Origin: Thermohalobaculum sp039184865
GTDB taxonomy: Bacteria; Pseudomonadota; Alphaproteobacteria; Rhodobacterales; Rhodobacteraceae
Direction of reading: 5' to 3'
DNA: 64,000 nucleotides
Assembly (NCBI GenBank): GCA_039184865.1
Contig: JBCDAV010000004.1
Coordinates: 62,001-126,000 of the forward strand
Shown here piece by piece: positions 8,533 to 17,771 of the stretch; the stretch's first letter is position 1; the number at the start of each line of letters is the position of its first letter. The position numbers were made by a program, and so were the translations under genes. Under the pieces are notes generated by a model that ran no database searches, was not told where the DNA came from, and saw only the letters and a list, made by a program, of their open reading frames with translations.

Positions 8533-10143
8533 TCAGAGTGCAAAGTTGTCCTCGTCGAGCTGGTCGGGATCGACATTCTTGAGGTAGATTCGGTCGTCGA
8601 CCTGACCCGAGAAGCCGGTCAACTCGATCTGCGTCGCCCAGCCGACATCCTTGATCGCGCCCTGAAGGTCGTCATAGCTGATGTTGTACGCCGAGAGATC
8701 GACGACATCGGCCCCGACCTCGAAGTCGTGGATGTAGTCCGTGCCCGTGCCGGTCTGTTTCACGAACTTGTCGAGATCGCCGTCGCCTTCGAAATCGCCG
8801 CCCCAGAGGTGGTCGTCGCCCTCGCCGCCGATCAGCGTATCGGCGCCTTTTCCCCCGACGAGGTGATCGTCGCCGATATCGCCGAAGAGCGCGTCAGCCG
8901 CCATTCCGCCGTGCAGCATGTCGGATCCGCTGCCGCCATCGAGGCTGTCCGCGTTCGCGCCACCTTCGAGACGGTCGTCACCGCTGCCGCCGAAAAGCTC
9001 GTCGCGGCCGGTTCCGCCGAACAGCTTGTCGCCGTCCGCGCCGCCTTGCAGCAGATCATGGCCGTCCTTGCCCTCGATCCGGTCGCGTCCGTTCGATCCA
9101 TCCATGTCATCATCTCCCGCGCCACCGACCATGCGGTCTGCGCCACTACCACCGATAAGAGAGTCAGCACCGTCCCCGCCGAAGATTCTGTCGTCTCCGC
9201 CGCCGCCGTCGATCCGGTCATCGCCGTGTTGACCGAAGAGGCGGTCACTGCCGCCGCCGCCGTCCAGGGTGTCGGACCCGCCGTATCCCCAGATCTTGTC
9301 CGCGCCTGCTCCACCGTCGATCCGGTCGGCGCCGAGACCGGAGCCGCCGAACAGAACATCGTCGCCATGCCCGCCCGCGATCTCGTCCGAGCCTGTGCCG
9401 CCGTCGATCCGGTCGCGCCCGGTGCCCCCTGACAGCGAGTCGTCTCCTGCTCCGCCAAACAGCCTGTCGTTGCCGGAACCGCCGAACGCCCGGTCGTCGC
9501 CGTCGCCACTGTCGATGCGGTCGCCGCCGGCGCCGCCCTGGCCGAGATCGTCTCCCGCGCCGAGATCGAGAACGTCCTGGTGGCGGCCGCCGAGCAGGCT
9601 GTCGGCACCATCTCCGCCAAACAGGCTGTCGCGCCCGGCGCCGCCGCTGAGGAAATCCCCGGCCTCCGTGCCGGAGAGTTGGTCCATGCCACCTGTTCCC
9701 GAGATCGACGCGCCAAGATCGACCGATGCCTCGACTGGCATGGCTTCGGGAATCACGCCGACCGCGTTGAGGCCCGACAGGTTGGGCCCGCGCAGCTCCA
9801 AGATGTCGCTCGCATCGCCGCCGGCATCGGTCAGCGGGATCACGATGGGCTCGCCAGTTTGCTCATCGGGCGCGATGCGAGCGATTTCCGTTCCTCGCCA
9901 GAAGACCTGAACGGTGTCCGACATCTCGTCCATGGGCGGAAGATCGAGCATCAGCGAATAGGACTGTCCCTCGGACAGCCCGGGGATGCCCTGGACAGCC
10001 CGTGAGGAGGCTGCATCAAGTCCTGACAGGAGATCGTCGCGATCAAACGTGATCTGCGTGAGGTCTGAAACGACCCTGGCGCCGCCAGAGGACGCTGACA
10101 TCATCGTACCCCGCTCCGCCCGAACAAGGACGGTAAAATCCAT
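8533..10143 (-). CDS. RTX-repeat protein, probable substrate of the neighbouring type I exporter
   Basis: 536 residues without a Sec signal peptide. The first 175 or so residues form a non-repeat domain (TITFDRDDLL-like start, LMLDLPPMDEM, VQVFWRGTEIARI) that I do not recognise. Residues of about 175-460 are an unbroken series of some 30 GGxGxDxL nonapeptides that would form a calcium-binding beta-roll. The tail (VDLSAYNISYDDLQGAI, then DQLDEDNFAL) is the acidic, hydrophobic end expected of a type I secretion signal. The ATG at 10143 lacks a good ribosome binding site. The ATG pair at 10101-10104 has GGAGCGGGG upstream and may be the real start. Function outside the cell (adhesion, matrix protein) is inferred. 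Confidence 0.8.
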   Translation of the reverse strand: MDFTVLVRAERGTMMSASSGGARVVSDLTQITFDRDDLLSGLDAASSRAVQGIPGLSEGQSYSLMLDLPPMDEMSDTVQVFWRGTEIARIAPDEQTGEPIVIPLTDAGGDASDILELRGPNLSGLNAVGVIPEAMPVEASVDLGASISGTGGMDQLSGTEAGDFLSGGAGRDSLFGGDGADSLLGGRHQDVLDLGAGDDLGQGGAGGDRIDSGDGDDRAFGGSGNDRLFGGAGDDSLSGGTGRDRIDGGTGSDEIAGGHGDDVLFGGSGLGADRIDGGAGADKIWGYGGSDTLDGGGGSDRLFGQHGDDRIDGGGGDDRIFGGDGADSLIGGSGADRMVGGAGDDDMDGSNGRDRIEGKDGHDLLQGGADGDKLFGGTGRDELFGGSGDDRLEGGANADSLDGGSGSDMLHGGMAADALFGDIGDDHLVGGKGADTLIGGEGDDHLWGGDFEGDGDLDKFVKQTGTGTDYIHDFEVGADVVDLSAYNISYDDLQGAIKDVGWATQIELTGFSGQVDDRIYLKNVDPDQLDEDNFAL

Positions 10144-10400
10144 GCCATCACCACGCGCGAAAGCTGCGCGGACGAGAACTACCCGGGAGGACTATGCGCG
10201 CAGGACCCTAATGAATGGTGTAAAGCCGGAGCCGGCGATAGCAGCGCCGGTGAGCAAATGGGCCGAACGATCCATGGCCGGGCGTGCGATGAGTGTGAAA
10301 CACGCAAAGCAGCGGGCCAGGCGCAGGCCGGTGATCCCCCTCACCCGGCCTGAACCTGACCCGCTCTCCCCCGAAAGGATTCCTGCCGCGCGGGCAAGTG

Positions 10401-10955
10401 TTACGGCTTGGACGGTTCGCGCTCGACGCTGAGTGTTGCGAAACGTCCGCCATCAGATGTGTTCGTGGCCTCGATGCGTACGATCACCCCGTCACGGTCG
10501 GCGTCCGATGTGTAGACGGCGGCGAAGGCGCCGCCATTGTCCAGACGGAACTGCTGGCGGGTGAACGGGGTTTCGGCTTCGGAGAAGACGCGCATCACGA
10601 GATCTGCAAGCACCGCCGGATCGACGCTGAGCGCGATCACGCGGCACGTCGGCTGGTCGTGAAAATCGACCATCAGAACCTGGGCCTCGGTATCGAGCCA
10701 GACCGATCCATCGCGTTTGCCGAGCATCTTGCGGGTCATCTCCTGCGAGGCCTGTTGCAGCCCGGAGGTCGGCGCCGACTTGCCGCCGAGCACGCTTGGT
10801 ATGCAGCGCGTGATCAGTGCACGCATTGCGATAACCGAGTTGCTCTCAGCCTTTTGCGCCTCGGTTTTCGGGAGAACGGCGGCCGACGCTGGTTTCGCGA
10901 GGGGGGCCGTTGCAAGGGCAGCGATGACTGCCGACAAAACGATTAAAGTTTTCAT
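10401..10955 (-). CDS. Secreted hypothetical protein
   Basis: 184 residues with a clear Sec signal peptide at the chosen start (MKTLIVLSAVIAALATAPLA, cleaved near ASA-A). The mature part has single cysteines in TRCIPSV and PTCRVIAL that could pair, and no recognised domain. An upstream in-frame ATG at 10991 would put 12 polar residues before the signal peptide and is less likely. The gene lies downstream of aroB on the same strand with an 81-base gap. I cannot assign a function. Confidence 0.6.
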   Translation of the reverse strand: MKTLIVLSAVIAALATAPLAKPASAAVLPKTEAQKAESNSVIAMRALITRCIPSVLGGKSAPTSGLQQASQEMTRKMLGKRDGSVWLDTEAQVLMVDFHDQPTCRVIALSVDPAVLADLVMRVFSEAETPFTRQQFRLDNGGAFAAVYTSDADRDGVIVRIEATNTSDGGRFATLSVEREPSKP

Positions 10956-11036
10956 GAAATGCAACGTGAACTTGTCCGGCGGGTGCCGCAACCCCGCCTC
11001 TCGGATCCGGACAGCGGTTCCGTTTTTCAGACAGCT

Positions 11037-12152
11037 TTAACCGCTTCGCGCCGCAAGTCCCTGTGTCAGAACGGAACGCACGACGTCGAGATCGGCATCG
11101 CGGGTGACGAATGCATCGCCGATTGCGCGCGCGAGGATGAAGGTGAGTCGCCCCTGACGGACCTTCTTGTCCTGATACATCAGCTCGATCAGGCCATCGG
11201 CATCGGGCAGTTCGCCCGGAATGTCGCCGAGATCCTTCTTCATGCCCATGGCGTCGAGATGCGCGCGCACGCGGCTGGGGGCCTCCTGAGCGCAGAGGCC
11301 GAGGCGGGCCGAAACCTCGAAGGCCAGCGCACAGCCGATGGCGACGCCCTCGCCGTGCAGCAGGCGGTCCGAATACCCGGTTGCCGCCTCCAGCGCGTGC
11401 CCGAAGGTGTGGCCGAGGTTCAGGAGCGCCCGGTCGCCGTGTTCTTTCTCGTCCCGCGCGACGATGTCGGCTTTCATCTGGCATGACCAACGCACCGCCT
11501 CGGCGCGCAGCGTAGCATCGCCGGCTGCCATCGCCGGGCCGTTCCGTTCGAGCCATTCCCAGAACGACTCGTCGCCGAGCAACCCGTACTTCGCCACTTC
11601 GCCGTATCCGGCAAGGAAGTCCCGACGATCCAGCGTGCCGAGGACATCGACATCGGCAAGCACGAGACGCGGCTGATGAAACGCGCCGATCAGGTTCTTG
11701 CCGTGCGGCGAGTTCACGCCGGTTTTGCCGCCGACCGAGCTGTCGACCTGCGCGAGCAGCGTGGTCGGGATCTGTATGAAATCGACGCCGCGCCGAAGCA
11801 CCGCCGCGGCAAACCCCGCAAGATCGCCGATCACGCCGCCACCGAAGGCGATGATCAGATCGTCGCGCTCGATCTTCAGGGCGAGCAGGTCCTCGACCAC
11901 TCGTTCGACATTCGCCATGCTCTTTGTTGCTTCGCCCGGCTCGAGAATGATCGCGGCACTTTCGATCCCGGCTGTCGAAAGACCCGACTGAAGCGCGTTC
12001 AGATGCAACTCGGCAACGTCGCTTTCAGTCACGATCGCGGTGAACGGGCGCGGCAGAAGAGGTGCGATTTCAGCGCCCGCGCGCGCCAGCAGTCCGGCTT
12101 CGATCATGATCGGGTAGGATCGGTCGCCCAGTTCGACAGACACGGACGGCAT
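11037..12152 (-). CDS. aroB: 3-dehydroquinate synthase
   Basis: Second step of the shikimate pathway: converts DAHP to 3-dehydroquinate, using NAD and a divalent metal in the cytoplasm. The 371-residue length is normal. Family motifs are plain: the NAD-binding IIAFGGGVIGDLAGFAAA, the substrate loop IPTTLLAQVDSSVGGKTGVN, the metal-binding E in FLAGYGEVAKYGLLGD, and the His ligands in NLGHTFGHALEAATGY and LLHGEGVAIG. The start overlaps the aroK stop by one base (TGATG), so the two shikimate genes are translationally coupled, as in many proteobacteria. Confidence 0.97.
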   Translation of the reverse strand: MPSVSVELGDRSYPIMIEAGLLARAGAEIAPLLPRPFTAIVTESDVAELHLNALQSGLSTAGIESAAIILEPGEATKSMANVERVVEDLLALKIERDDLIIAFGGGVIGDLAGFAAAVLRRGVDFIQIPTTLLAQVDSSVGGKTGVNSPHGKNLIGAFHQPRLVLADVDVLGTLDRRDFLAGYGEVAKYGLLGDESFWEWLERNGPAMAAGDATLRAEAVRWSCQMKADIVARDEKEHGDRALLNLGHTFGHALEAATGYSDRLLHGEGVAIGCALAFEVSARLGLCAQEAPSRVRAHLDAMGMKKDLGDIPGELPDADGLIELMYQDKKVRQGRLTFILARAIGDAFVTRDADLDVVRSVLTQGLAARSG

Positions 12153-12727
12153 CAGGCGGCCTCTGGCGCGAAAGCGCGCCCGTCGTCCTTCAGGGCGCTG
12201 ATGATGCGCGCCGCCATCTTCTCGTGGCTTTGTCCGCCGACGCTCTCCACGGTCACGTCCGCCAAGCCGTAGACCGGGTAGCGGGTCTCGATGAGATCGG
12301 CCAAGATCGCGCGCGGGTTGCCCTTGTTGAGAAGCGGCCTGTGCGTACGGCCCGAGGTGCGCGCCACCAGCACGTCGAGATCGGCCTTGAGCCAGACGCT
12401 GATGGCGGCTTCCGCGACTACGGTTCGCGTGTTCGGGTCCATGAATGCGCCGCCGCCCGTGGCTATGACGCGCGGGGCGCCGGTCATCAGCCGGGCGATC
12501 ACCCTGCGCTCGAGGGCGCGGAACTCGTCTTCGCCGTAAGCCTCGAAAATCTCGGCGATTGTAAGACCGGCTGCGGCCTTGATCTCGTCATCGGCATCGA
12601 CGAACGGCGCGGACAGTGCCTTTGCCAGTCTCTGACCTACAGAACTCTTGCCTGAACCCATCAACCCGACCAGCGCGATGGGCCGCGTCAGGTCCGGCGG
12701 CGCGCTCGGTTGGCTGGCTCTGGGCAT
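12152..12727 (-). CDS. aroK: Shikimate kinase
   Basis: Phosphorylates shikimate at O-3 with ATP. The 191-residue protein has the Walker A motif LVGLMGSGKSSVGQRLAKAL, the DADDEI loop that binds Mg and shikimate, the E-F-R-x-L-E-R substrate stretch (GEDEFRALERRVIARL), the GGGAF motif and the lid arginine in RTHRPLL. It is first in a two-gene operon with aroB. The intergenic region to the divergent small membrane gene and xerD (about 160 bases) should hold both promoters. Confidence 0.97.
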   Translation of the reverse strand: MPRASQPSAPPDLTRPIALVGLMGSGKSSVGQRLAKALSAPFVDADDEIKAAAGLTIAEIFEAYGEDEFRALERRVIARLMTGAPRVIATGGGAFMDPNTRTVVAEAAISVWLKADLDVLVARTSGRTHRPLLNKGNPRAILADLIETRYPVYGLADVTVESVGGQSHEKMAARIISALKDDGRAFAPEAA

Positions 12728-12889
12728 GGCGACTCCCGCGGATCTGGTGGCGCCCGATTGCGCTCAACCGAAAGGCTGGGTAATCTGCCCCTTGCAAACA
12801 CGTTGCGTTCAGGCCACCTCCCCGGCGGAGGGCTTTTAGACCAGCCAGCCGGACGAGGAAAGACATCTACAGGCAGGAGACTTTTCTGC

Positions 12890-13030
12890 ATGGGCCGCGC
12901 GTTGAAATATCTGTTTCGCATAGCCGTTTTGGGCACGCTGGCGCTGGCCGCCTACGCGATGCTGGCCGACCTTCCGCCACCGACCCGAGACGTGGTCGTC
13001 GATCTTCCCGCACCTGGCGCATCGAATTGA
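12890..13030 (+). CDS. Small membrane protein upstream of xerD
   Basis: A 46-residue ORF (starts MGRALKYLFRIAVLGTLALA) with one transmembrane helix and a proline-rich tail. It begins at an ATG 8 bases after an AGGAG ribosome binding site and its TGA overlaps the TTG start of xerD, so it looks genuine and coupled to xerD. Short proteins like this are seen at the same place in related genomes, as far as I recall. Function unknown. Confidence 0.55.
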   Translation: MGRALKYLFRIAVLGTLALAAYAMLADLPPPTRDVVVDLPAPGASN

Positions 13031-13974
13031 CGGCGCGCTCCGCAGACCCCTCGGCGGGCTGGGCCGATGCATTTCTGGACGCCCTGCAGGCCGAACGTGG
13101 GGCCGCGCGCAACACGATCCTGGCCTATGCGCGGGACCTGTCGGATTACCGCGCGTGGCTGGCGGCAGACAGCGGCGCGACACTTGCTGGCGCCGATCGC
13201 GACGCCATCGAACGTTATCTGGCGCATCTCGACCGCACCGGACTGACGGCGACGACTCGCGCGCGGCGGCTGTCGAGCCTGCGCCAGTTCTTCCGCTTCG
13301 CCTATTCCGAGGGGTTCAGGGCAGATGATCCCGGTGCGGGTCTGCGTGGTCCCCGTCCGGCCCGCTCTCTGCCTAAAACTCTCAGCATGGCGGATATCGA
13401 CCGGCTTCTGGCGCAAGCGGAGGACGAGGCGCCGAGGAACGCCCGCGGTGCCAGGCTGCACTGCCTGATCCAGATGCTCTACGCGACTGGCTTGCGCGTC
13501 AGCGAACTGGTTTCGCTGCCCGCGGCTGCCGTGCGTGGAAATCCGGCGCTGATCCTGGTTCGCGGCAAGGGCGACCGCGAGCGCATGGTACCGCTGTCCG
13601 ATCCGGCGCGCGCCGCCCTCGCGCATTGGCTGACCGTGCGCGACGCGGACGAGGTCGCATTGACCTCGAAGGGCGGACGGCCATCGCCGTTCCTGTTTCC
13701 TTCGCGCGGCAAATCCGGTCACCTGACGCGGATCTCGTTCTACGGGGCATTAAAGGATCTCGCGGCGCGCGCCGGTCTCGATCCGGAAGGACTATCGCCC
13801 CACGTCGTCCGACACGCCTTCGCGTCGCATCTGCTCGAGAACGGCGCTGATCTGCGGGTCATCCAGACCTTGCTCGGCCATGCCGACATCTCGACGACCG
13901 AGATTTACACGCATGTGTTGGATGAGCGTCTGAAGGCGCTCGTCCTGGAGAAACATCCGCTGGCGTCGCGCTGA
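13027..13974 (+). CDS. xerD: Site-specific tyrosine recombinase (XerD-type)
   Basis: Chromosome dimer resolution recombinase, 315 residues. The N-terminal SAM-like core-binding domain spans about 10-100 (NTILAYARDLSDYRAWL). The catalytic domain follows with the complete set of residues: Arg in LYATGLRVSELV, Lys in VRGKGDRERMVPL, H-x-x-R in SPHVVRHAFASHLLENGADL, His in LLGHADISTTEIYTHV, and the nucleophile Tyr in the same stretch. The start is a TTG overlapping the stop of the small upstream ORF. Position beside aroK-aroB is the usual place for xerD in this group. XerC cannot be fully excluded from sequence alone. Confidence 0.9.
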   Translation: MTARSADPSAGWADAFLDALQAERGAARNTILAYARDLSDYRAWLAADSGATLAGADRDAIERYLAHLDRTGLTATTRARRLSSLRQFFRFAYSEGFRADDPGAGLRGPRPARSLPKTLSMADIDRLLAQAEDEAPRNARGARLHCLIQMLYATGLRVSELVSLPAAAVRGNPALILVRGKGDRERMVPLSDPARAALAHWLTVRDADEVALTSKGGRPSPFLFPSRGKSGHLTRISFYGALKDLAARAGLDPEGLSPHVVRHAFASHLLENGADLRVIQTLLGHADISTTEIYTHVLDERLKALVLEKHPLASR

Positions 13975-14007
13975 GAAGCTTAGGCGGCCAAGGGAGTCAC
14001 TTACCGG

Positions 14008-14724
14008 TCAGTCGTCGAAATCGTCCGGGTCGCGCCCTTCCGGTACGGGCTCTTCCGGTGCTGCTGTTGCTGCCGTGGCGATCCCGACAAAAGCCGGGCG
14101 CAGCAACCGGTCGGCAATGACGAAACCGTCCTGCATCTTCTCGATAACCGTATCGGGCTCGGCGCCGGGGATCGGCGCCTGGAACATCGCCTGGTGGCGG
14201 TTCGGATCGAACTTCTCGCCGATCTCGGGCGTAACCTTTTGGATCTTGTGCTTCTCGAACGCATTGAGCAGTTCACGTTGTGTGAGCTCGATCCCCTGGA
14301 TAAACGCGTCCGCCTTTTCGCGGAGTTCATCGTCCACTGCATTCATCGCTCTATCCAGATTGTCGTAGACGGCCAGCAGATCGCGCGCGAGCTTGGTGCC
14401 GCCATAAGTCTCGGCATCCTTCTTTTCGCGCAGCGCCCGGCGGCGGACATTCTCGGCTTCGGCGAGCGCCCGCGTCCACTTGTCCTTGAAGTCGTCACGC
14501 TCTGCCTCGAGGGCGGCGATCTGGTCGGCGACGGTGTCCTGCGCGTCGGCGCGGGCAATCTCGTCTTCCAGGCCGGGCACCAGATCTTCCACTGTCAGGT
14601 CCGACAGGTCGACCTTCTTGCCTTCGGGGCCTGTGTTCTCAACCTCTGCGTCCATGCTATCGCCCGGCATTGCCACTTCGGGTTCAACCCTTGCCTTGCT
14701 CTGCGACATCTTCGCCTCACTCAT
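14008..14724 (-). CDS. grpE: Nucleotide exchange factor GrpE
   Basis: DnaK co-chaperone, 238 residues. The N-terminal 60 residues are acidic and probably disordered. A long coiled coil follows (IAALEAERDDFKDKWTRALAEAENVRRRALREKKD), then the beta-wing domain with the family signature, seen here as NRHQAMFQAPIPGAEPDTVIEKMQDGF. The C-terminus is an acidic tail. The start overlaps the hrcA stop by 8 bases, so hrcA and grpE form a heat-shock operon. dnaK is not adjacent in the window. Confidence 0.96.
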   Translation of the reverse strand: MSEAKMSQSKARVEPEVAMPGDSMDAEVENTGPEGKKVDLSDLTVEDLVPGLEDEIARADAQDTVADQIAALEAERDDFKDKWTRALAEAENVRRRALREKKDAETYGGTKLARDLLAVYDNLDRAMNAVDDELREKADAFIQGIELTQRELLNAFEKHKIQKVTPEIGEKFDPNRHQAMFQAPIPGAEPDTVIEKMQDGFVIADRLLRPAFVGIATAATAAPEEPVPEGRDPDDFDD

Positions 14725-15793
14725 TCTTGCCGTTCCGGTCCGAGACCATCTGCCCGATCATACGGGCAGTGTAGTCAACAATCGGTACGATCCGGCCATA
14801 ATTCAGCCGGGTCGGGCCGATCACTCCGATCGCACCGATAATCCGGCGGCTTGTATCGCGGTACGGCGAAATGACAAGGGACGAGCCGGACATCGAAAAT
14901 AGCTTGTTTTCCGAGCCGATGAAGACAGAGACGCCCTCTCCCTCCTCGGCCAGACCCAATAGTTGGGCAAGGTCGCGCTTGCGTTCAAGATCATCGAATA
15001 ACAGGCGAATTCGCTCCAGATCGGCTTCATCCTGCCTCTGGTCGATCAGGTTCGAACGGCCACGGACGATCAGCCGTTCGGCATCGGCATCCTCGCCGCC
15101 CGACCAGAGCGCAATGCCCTTCTCCACGAGACCGGCCGCGAGCGTGCTGATCTCGCTGCGCCGCACCTCGATCTCGCGCGCGATAGCGCTTGAGGCCTCG
15201 CCCAGTGTCCGGCCCCGCAGATGCGCGTTCAAGAAATTCGCGGCCTCTCGCATCGCGGAGGGCGTCAGTCCGGGTGGTGGATCGAAGACCCGGTTCTCGA
15301 CCGATCCGTCCTCCATCACGAGCACGGCGAGGGCTGAGTCCTGCGACAGCGAGATGAACTCGATATGGCGCAGTGCCGCATTGCTCTTGGGCGCGAGAAC
15401 CAGCGACGCGCAACTGCTCAGACCCGACAGCATCGCGCCCGCCTGATCGAGCACCTCCGTCATGTCGGCGTCGACCGTGACGGAATTCTCGATCTTCGAT
15501 CGTTCCTCCGCCGAGATATCGCCGATCTCGAGAACGCCGTCGACGAACAGCCTGAGCCCGAGTTGCGTCGGGATGCGTCCGGCCGAGACATGCGGGCTGT
15601 CGAGAAGGCCGAGTTGTTCGAGATCCTGCATGACATTGCGGATCGACGCGGCGGAGAGATCCATGTCGCGCATTTTCGAAAGCGTGCGCGACCCGACGGG
15701 CTCGCCGGTGTCGATATAGGTCTGCACGAGCCGCCCGAAGATGTTCCTGCTGCGCTCGTTCAGATCGCTGAGTGTCGACGTCGTCTCCGCCAT
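14717..15793 (-). CDS. hrcA: Heat-inducible transcriptional repressor HrcA
   Basis: Repressor that binds CIRCE elements upstream of groESL and other heat-shock operons, and depends on GroEL for activity. 358 residues: N-terminal winged helix (about 10-85, with GEPVGSRTLSKMRDMDLSAASIR-type text), a central GAF-like domain, and the C-terminal dimerisation segment (GAIGVIGPTRLNYGRIVPIVDYTA). I found no CIRCE element (TTAGCACTC-N9-GAGTGCTAA) in the 265 bases upstream. The neighbour upstream is a glycosyltransferase rather than the rph gene often found there. Confidence 0.96.
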   Translation of the reverse strand: MAETTSTLSDLNERSRNIFGRLVQTYIDTGEPVGSRTLSKMRDMDLSAASIRNVMQDLEQLGLLDSPHVSAGRIPTQLGLRLFVDGVLEIGDISAEERSKIENSVTVDADMTEVLDQAGAMLSGLSSCASLVLAPKSNAALRHIEFISLSQDSALAVLVMEDGSVENRVFDPPPGLTPSAMREAANFLNAHLRGRTLGEASSAIAREIEVRRSEISTLAAGLVEKGIALWSGGEDADAERLIVRGRSNLIDQRQDEADLERIRLLFDDLERKRDLAQLLGLAEEGEGVSVFIGSENKLFSMSGSSLVISPYRDTSRRIIGAIGVIGPTRLNYGRIVPIVDYTARMIGQMVSDRNGKNE

Positions 15794-16058
15794 GTCTCCG
15801 GGCTTTTCACTGCCTGTCCGCGCGTGCCCCAGAGTTAGGCGCCGCCGCTGGCCGGGTCAACGCGCGGGCGTGGACAAGGGCGCGCATCTTCAGACGGAAG
15901 TTGGCTCGAACTTGAGCGATCATGCGCGGCAATTTTCGGGAATTTCGAGTCAATGTCGCCGCGTTTAACGTTTCGGCAACCATGGTTGATCGATTGTTGG
16001 TGCATCAGCGCCGCAGGACTCAATGCCGGATCCGGCAGGCGCACCCGAGAAATGACGG

Positions 16059-17771
16059 ATGAGCGCAGGCATGACACGTCTCTTCGACCTTTCGCTCGAT
16101 CAGCCCGATCTTCAAGCTGTTCGTTTTCTAATCCAGCGCGAGTCCCTGCCGGTCAACGGTGATCTGGAAAGCGGTTTTCTCGACACCGTTCATGACATTC
16201 ACCGGCATCCGTCAGGCACTGGATTTCCGACCGCGCTGGCGCAGATCTGCGAACAGTCCGAGATCGTTGCCGTGATCCGAAATCCGTCGCTTGTTCTCGA
16301 TGACGGGCTTGCCGCGCGTGTCTCATCGGCGATTGCCGGGCTCGACTCGGTCGACGACTGGGCGCTTGCTGGGGCCGGCGGACTCGGTCTCGGCGATCAG
16401 CGCCATCTCGCACTCTACGCCTCGGCAAATCCTGCAATCCCGGAATATGCCGGTCTGCAGCCTCTGCTCGACGTCATGCCGGATCTTTATCTAGTGAATG
16501 CGACCTACGCGCGCCGGATCCTGTCCGGTCAGATCGGCGAGGCCGAAGCCGCGATCGAACTTGCGATTCTAGTTCAAGGCTATCTCGACGGTCATGTTTC
16601 GGTCTTCGTGCCTGATCTGGTTGCGGCGATCGACGGAGAGCTGATGTCGCGCGACCTGATCCGGGTGGAACAGGAACTGGATCAGTTGTTTTCAGACCGG
16701 TTGTGCGGACAGAGCGTGCAGACGCTCTCCGGTCCGGTGCAACTCGGCGAGGCGCTGCCGATCCGGCGTTCGTCGGATATCGATCTGAGTGCCCGGATTC
16801 TGGGCGAAGTGCGCCGCCGTGCGCCCGCGATCTCACTGTCGATCATCACGCGAACGCTGTTCGGCAGGCCGCATCTGCTCCGCCGGATGCTCGCGAGCAT
16901 TAGCCGGGCGCGTCGGGAAGACGTGTCGCTCGAGGTTATCCTCAGTACGGATGCCGAACCCGCGATCGCCGAGCGTTGGTTCAAGGAACTTCAGGTCGAT
17001 TTCCAGCACCTGAAGCTGCGACTCAAGATAAATCCGGCCTCGGGCCCCAGCAGGGTCACCAATCTGCTCGGCGGTTTGCAGGTGGCAGCGGGCGAGTACG
17101 TGATGTTCCTCGACGATGACGACTATCTCGATCTCTTTGCCTTCGAGACGATCCGTACCGCAGGCTTTGCCGGGAATCGCCCGTTGATCGTGACGAGCAG
17201 CGACGTTCACGAGGAAACTTGGGAGAACACGCCGAGTGGACGCTGGGTGCTGACGCATTCGATGGAGATGAGCCGCTATCCCGCGGCCGGCTGGCGCCAG
17301 ATGTTCGACGGTGTGAACCGACTGCCGATCTGCGGCATGATCATTCCGCGGGCGCGGTTGCGGGCGCGGCTGAAGCTTGCCTCGCTGAACCATGATCTGA
17401 GCGAGGACTATGCCCTGTTTCTGCTGGTCCTGACCGATCCGGAACTGCCGGCTGTCTACGAGTGCGTTGAGAGCGTCGCACATATCTCGGTGCGCGGATC
17501 CGAGAACTCGGTGATGATGACCGACCGGCGGCCCTGGGTGCGCGACATCAGCGGCTTTCTTGCGGACCTTACACGGTCAGGTGCGGTCGCAGGGCCGGGC
17601 CAATGGGCGGTGCGCGGCTCCAATGGGCAAGATCCCGTTCAGACCCAGCCGGACGAGGTTGCGGAACTGCGCGAAGCGCTGGCGCGGCGCAATCAGGAGA
17701 TCCGCCTTCTGCGCCAGTTACTTGCCGGGTTGCGGGCGCAGCACGCGCCGGCTCAGGAACGCGCCGCATGA
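16059..17771 (+). CDS. Glycosyltransferase with GT2-type (GT-A) domain and C-terminal coiled coil
   Basis: 570 residues. Residues of about 1-240 form an N-terminal domain that I do not recognise by name. The GT-A fold begins near 250 (LSIITRTLFGRPHLLRRMLASI), with the metal- and nucleotide-sugar-binding motif EYVMFLDDDDYLDLF around 345. The last 35 residues (EVAELREALARRNQEIRLLRQLL) are a coiled coil. An ATG at 16071 is an equally good start. The stop overlaps the next gene (ATGA). It probably adds sugar to a surface glycan together with the two genes that follow. Confidence 0.75.
   Translation: MSAGMTRLFDLSLDQPDLQAVRFLIQRESLPVNGDLESGFLDTVHDIHRHPSGTGFPTALAQICEQSEIVAVIRNPSLVLDDGLAARVSSAIAGLDSVDDWALAGAGGLGLGDQRHLALYASANPAIPEYAGLQPLLDVMPDLYLVNATYARRILSGQIGEAEAAIELAILVQGYLDGHVSVFVPDLVAAIDGELMSRDLIRVEQELDQLFSDRLCGQSVQTLSGPVQLGEALPIRRSSDIDLSARILGEVRRRAPAISLSIITRTLFGRPHLLRRMLASISRARREDVSLEVILSTDAEPAIAERWFKELQVDFQHLKLRLKINPASGPSRVTNLLGGLQVAAGEYVMFLDDDDYLDLFAFETIRTAGFAGNRPLIVTSSDVHEETWENTPSGRWVLTHSMEMSRYPAAGWRQMFDGVNRLPICGMIIPRARLRARLKLASLNHDLSEDYALFLLVLTDPELPAVYECVESVAHISVRGSENSVMMTDRRPWVRDISGFLADLTRSGAVAGPGQWAVRGSNGQDPVQTQPDEVAELREALARRNQEIRLLRQLLAGLRAQHAPAQERAA

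Noticed and set aside
8107..9432. 441-codon plus-strand frame opposite the RTX gene
   Set aside because: Repeated Val/Ala/Pro pattern is the reverse complement of the RTX nonapeptides.
15794..16058. CIRCE element upstream of hrcA
   Set aside because: I looked for TTAGCACTC-N9-GAGTGCTAA and did not find it on either strand.
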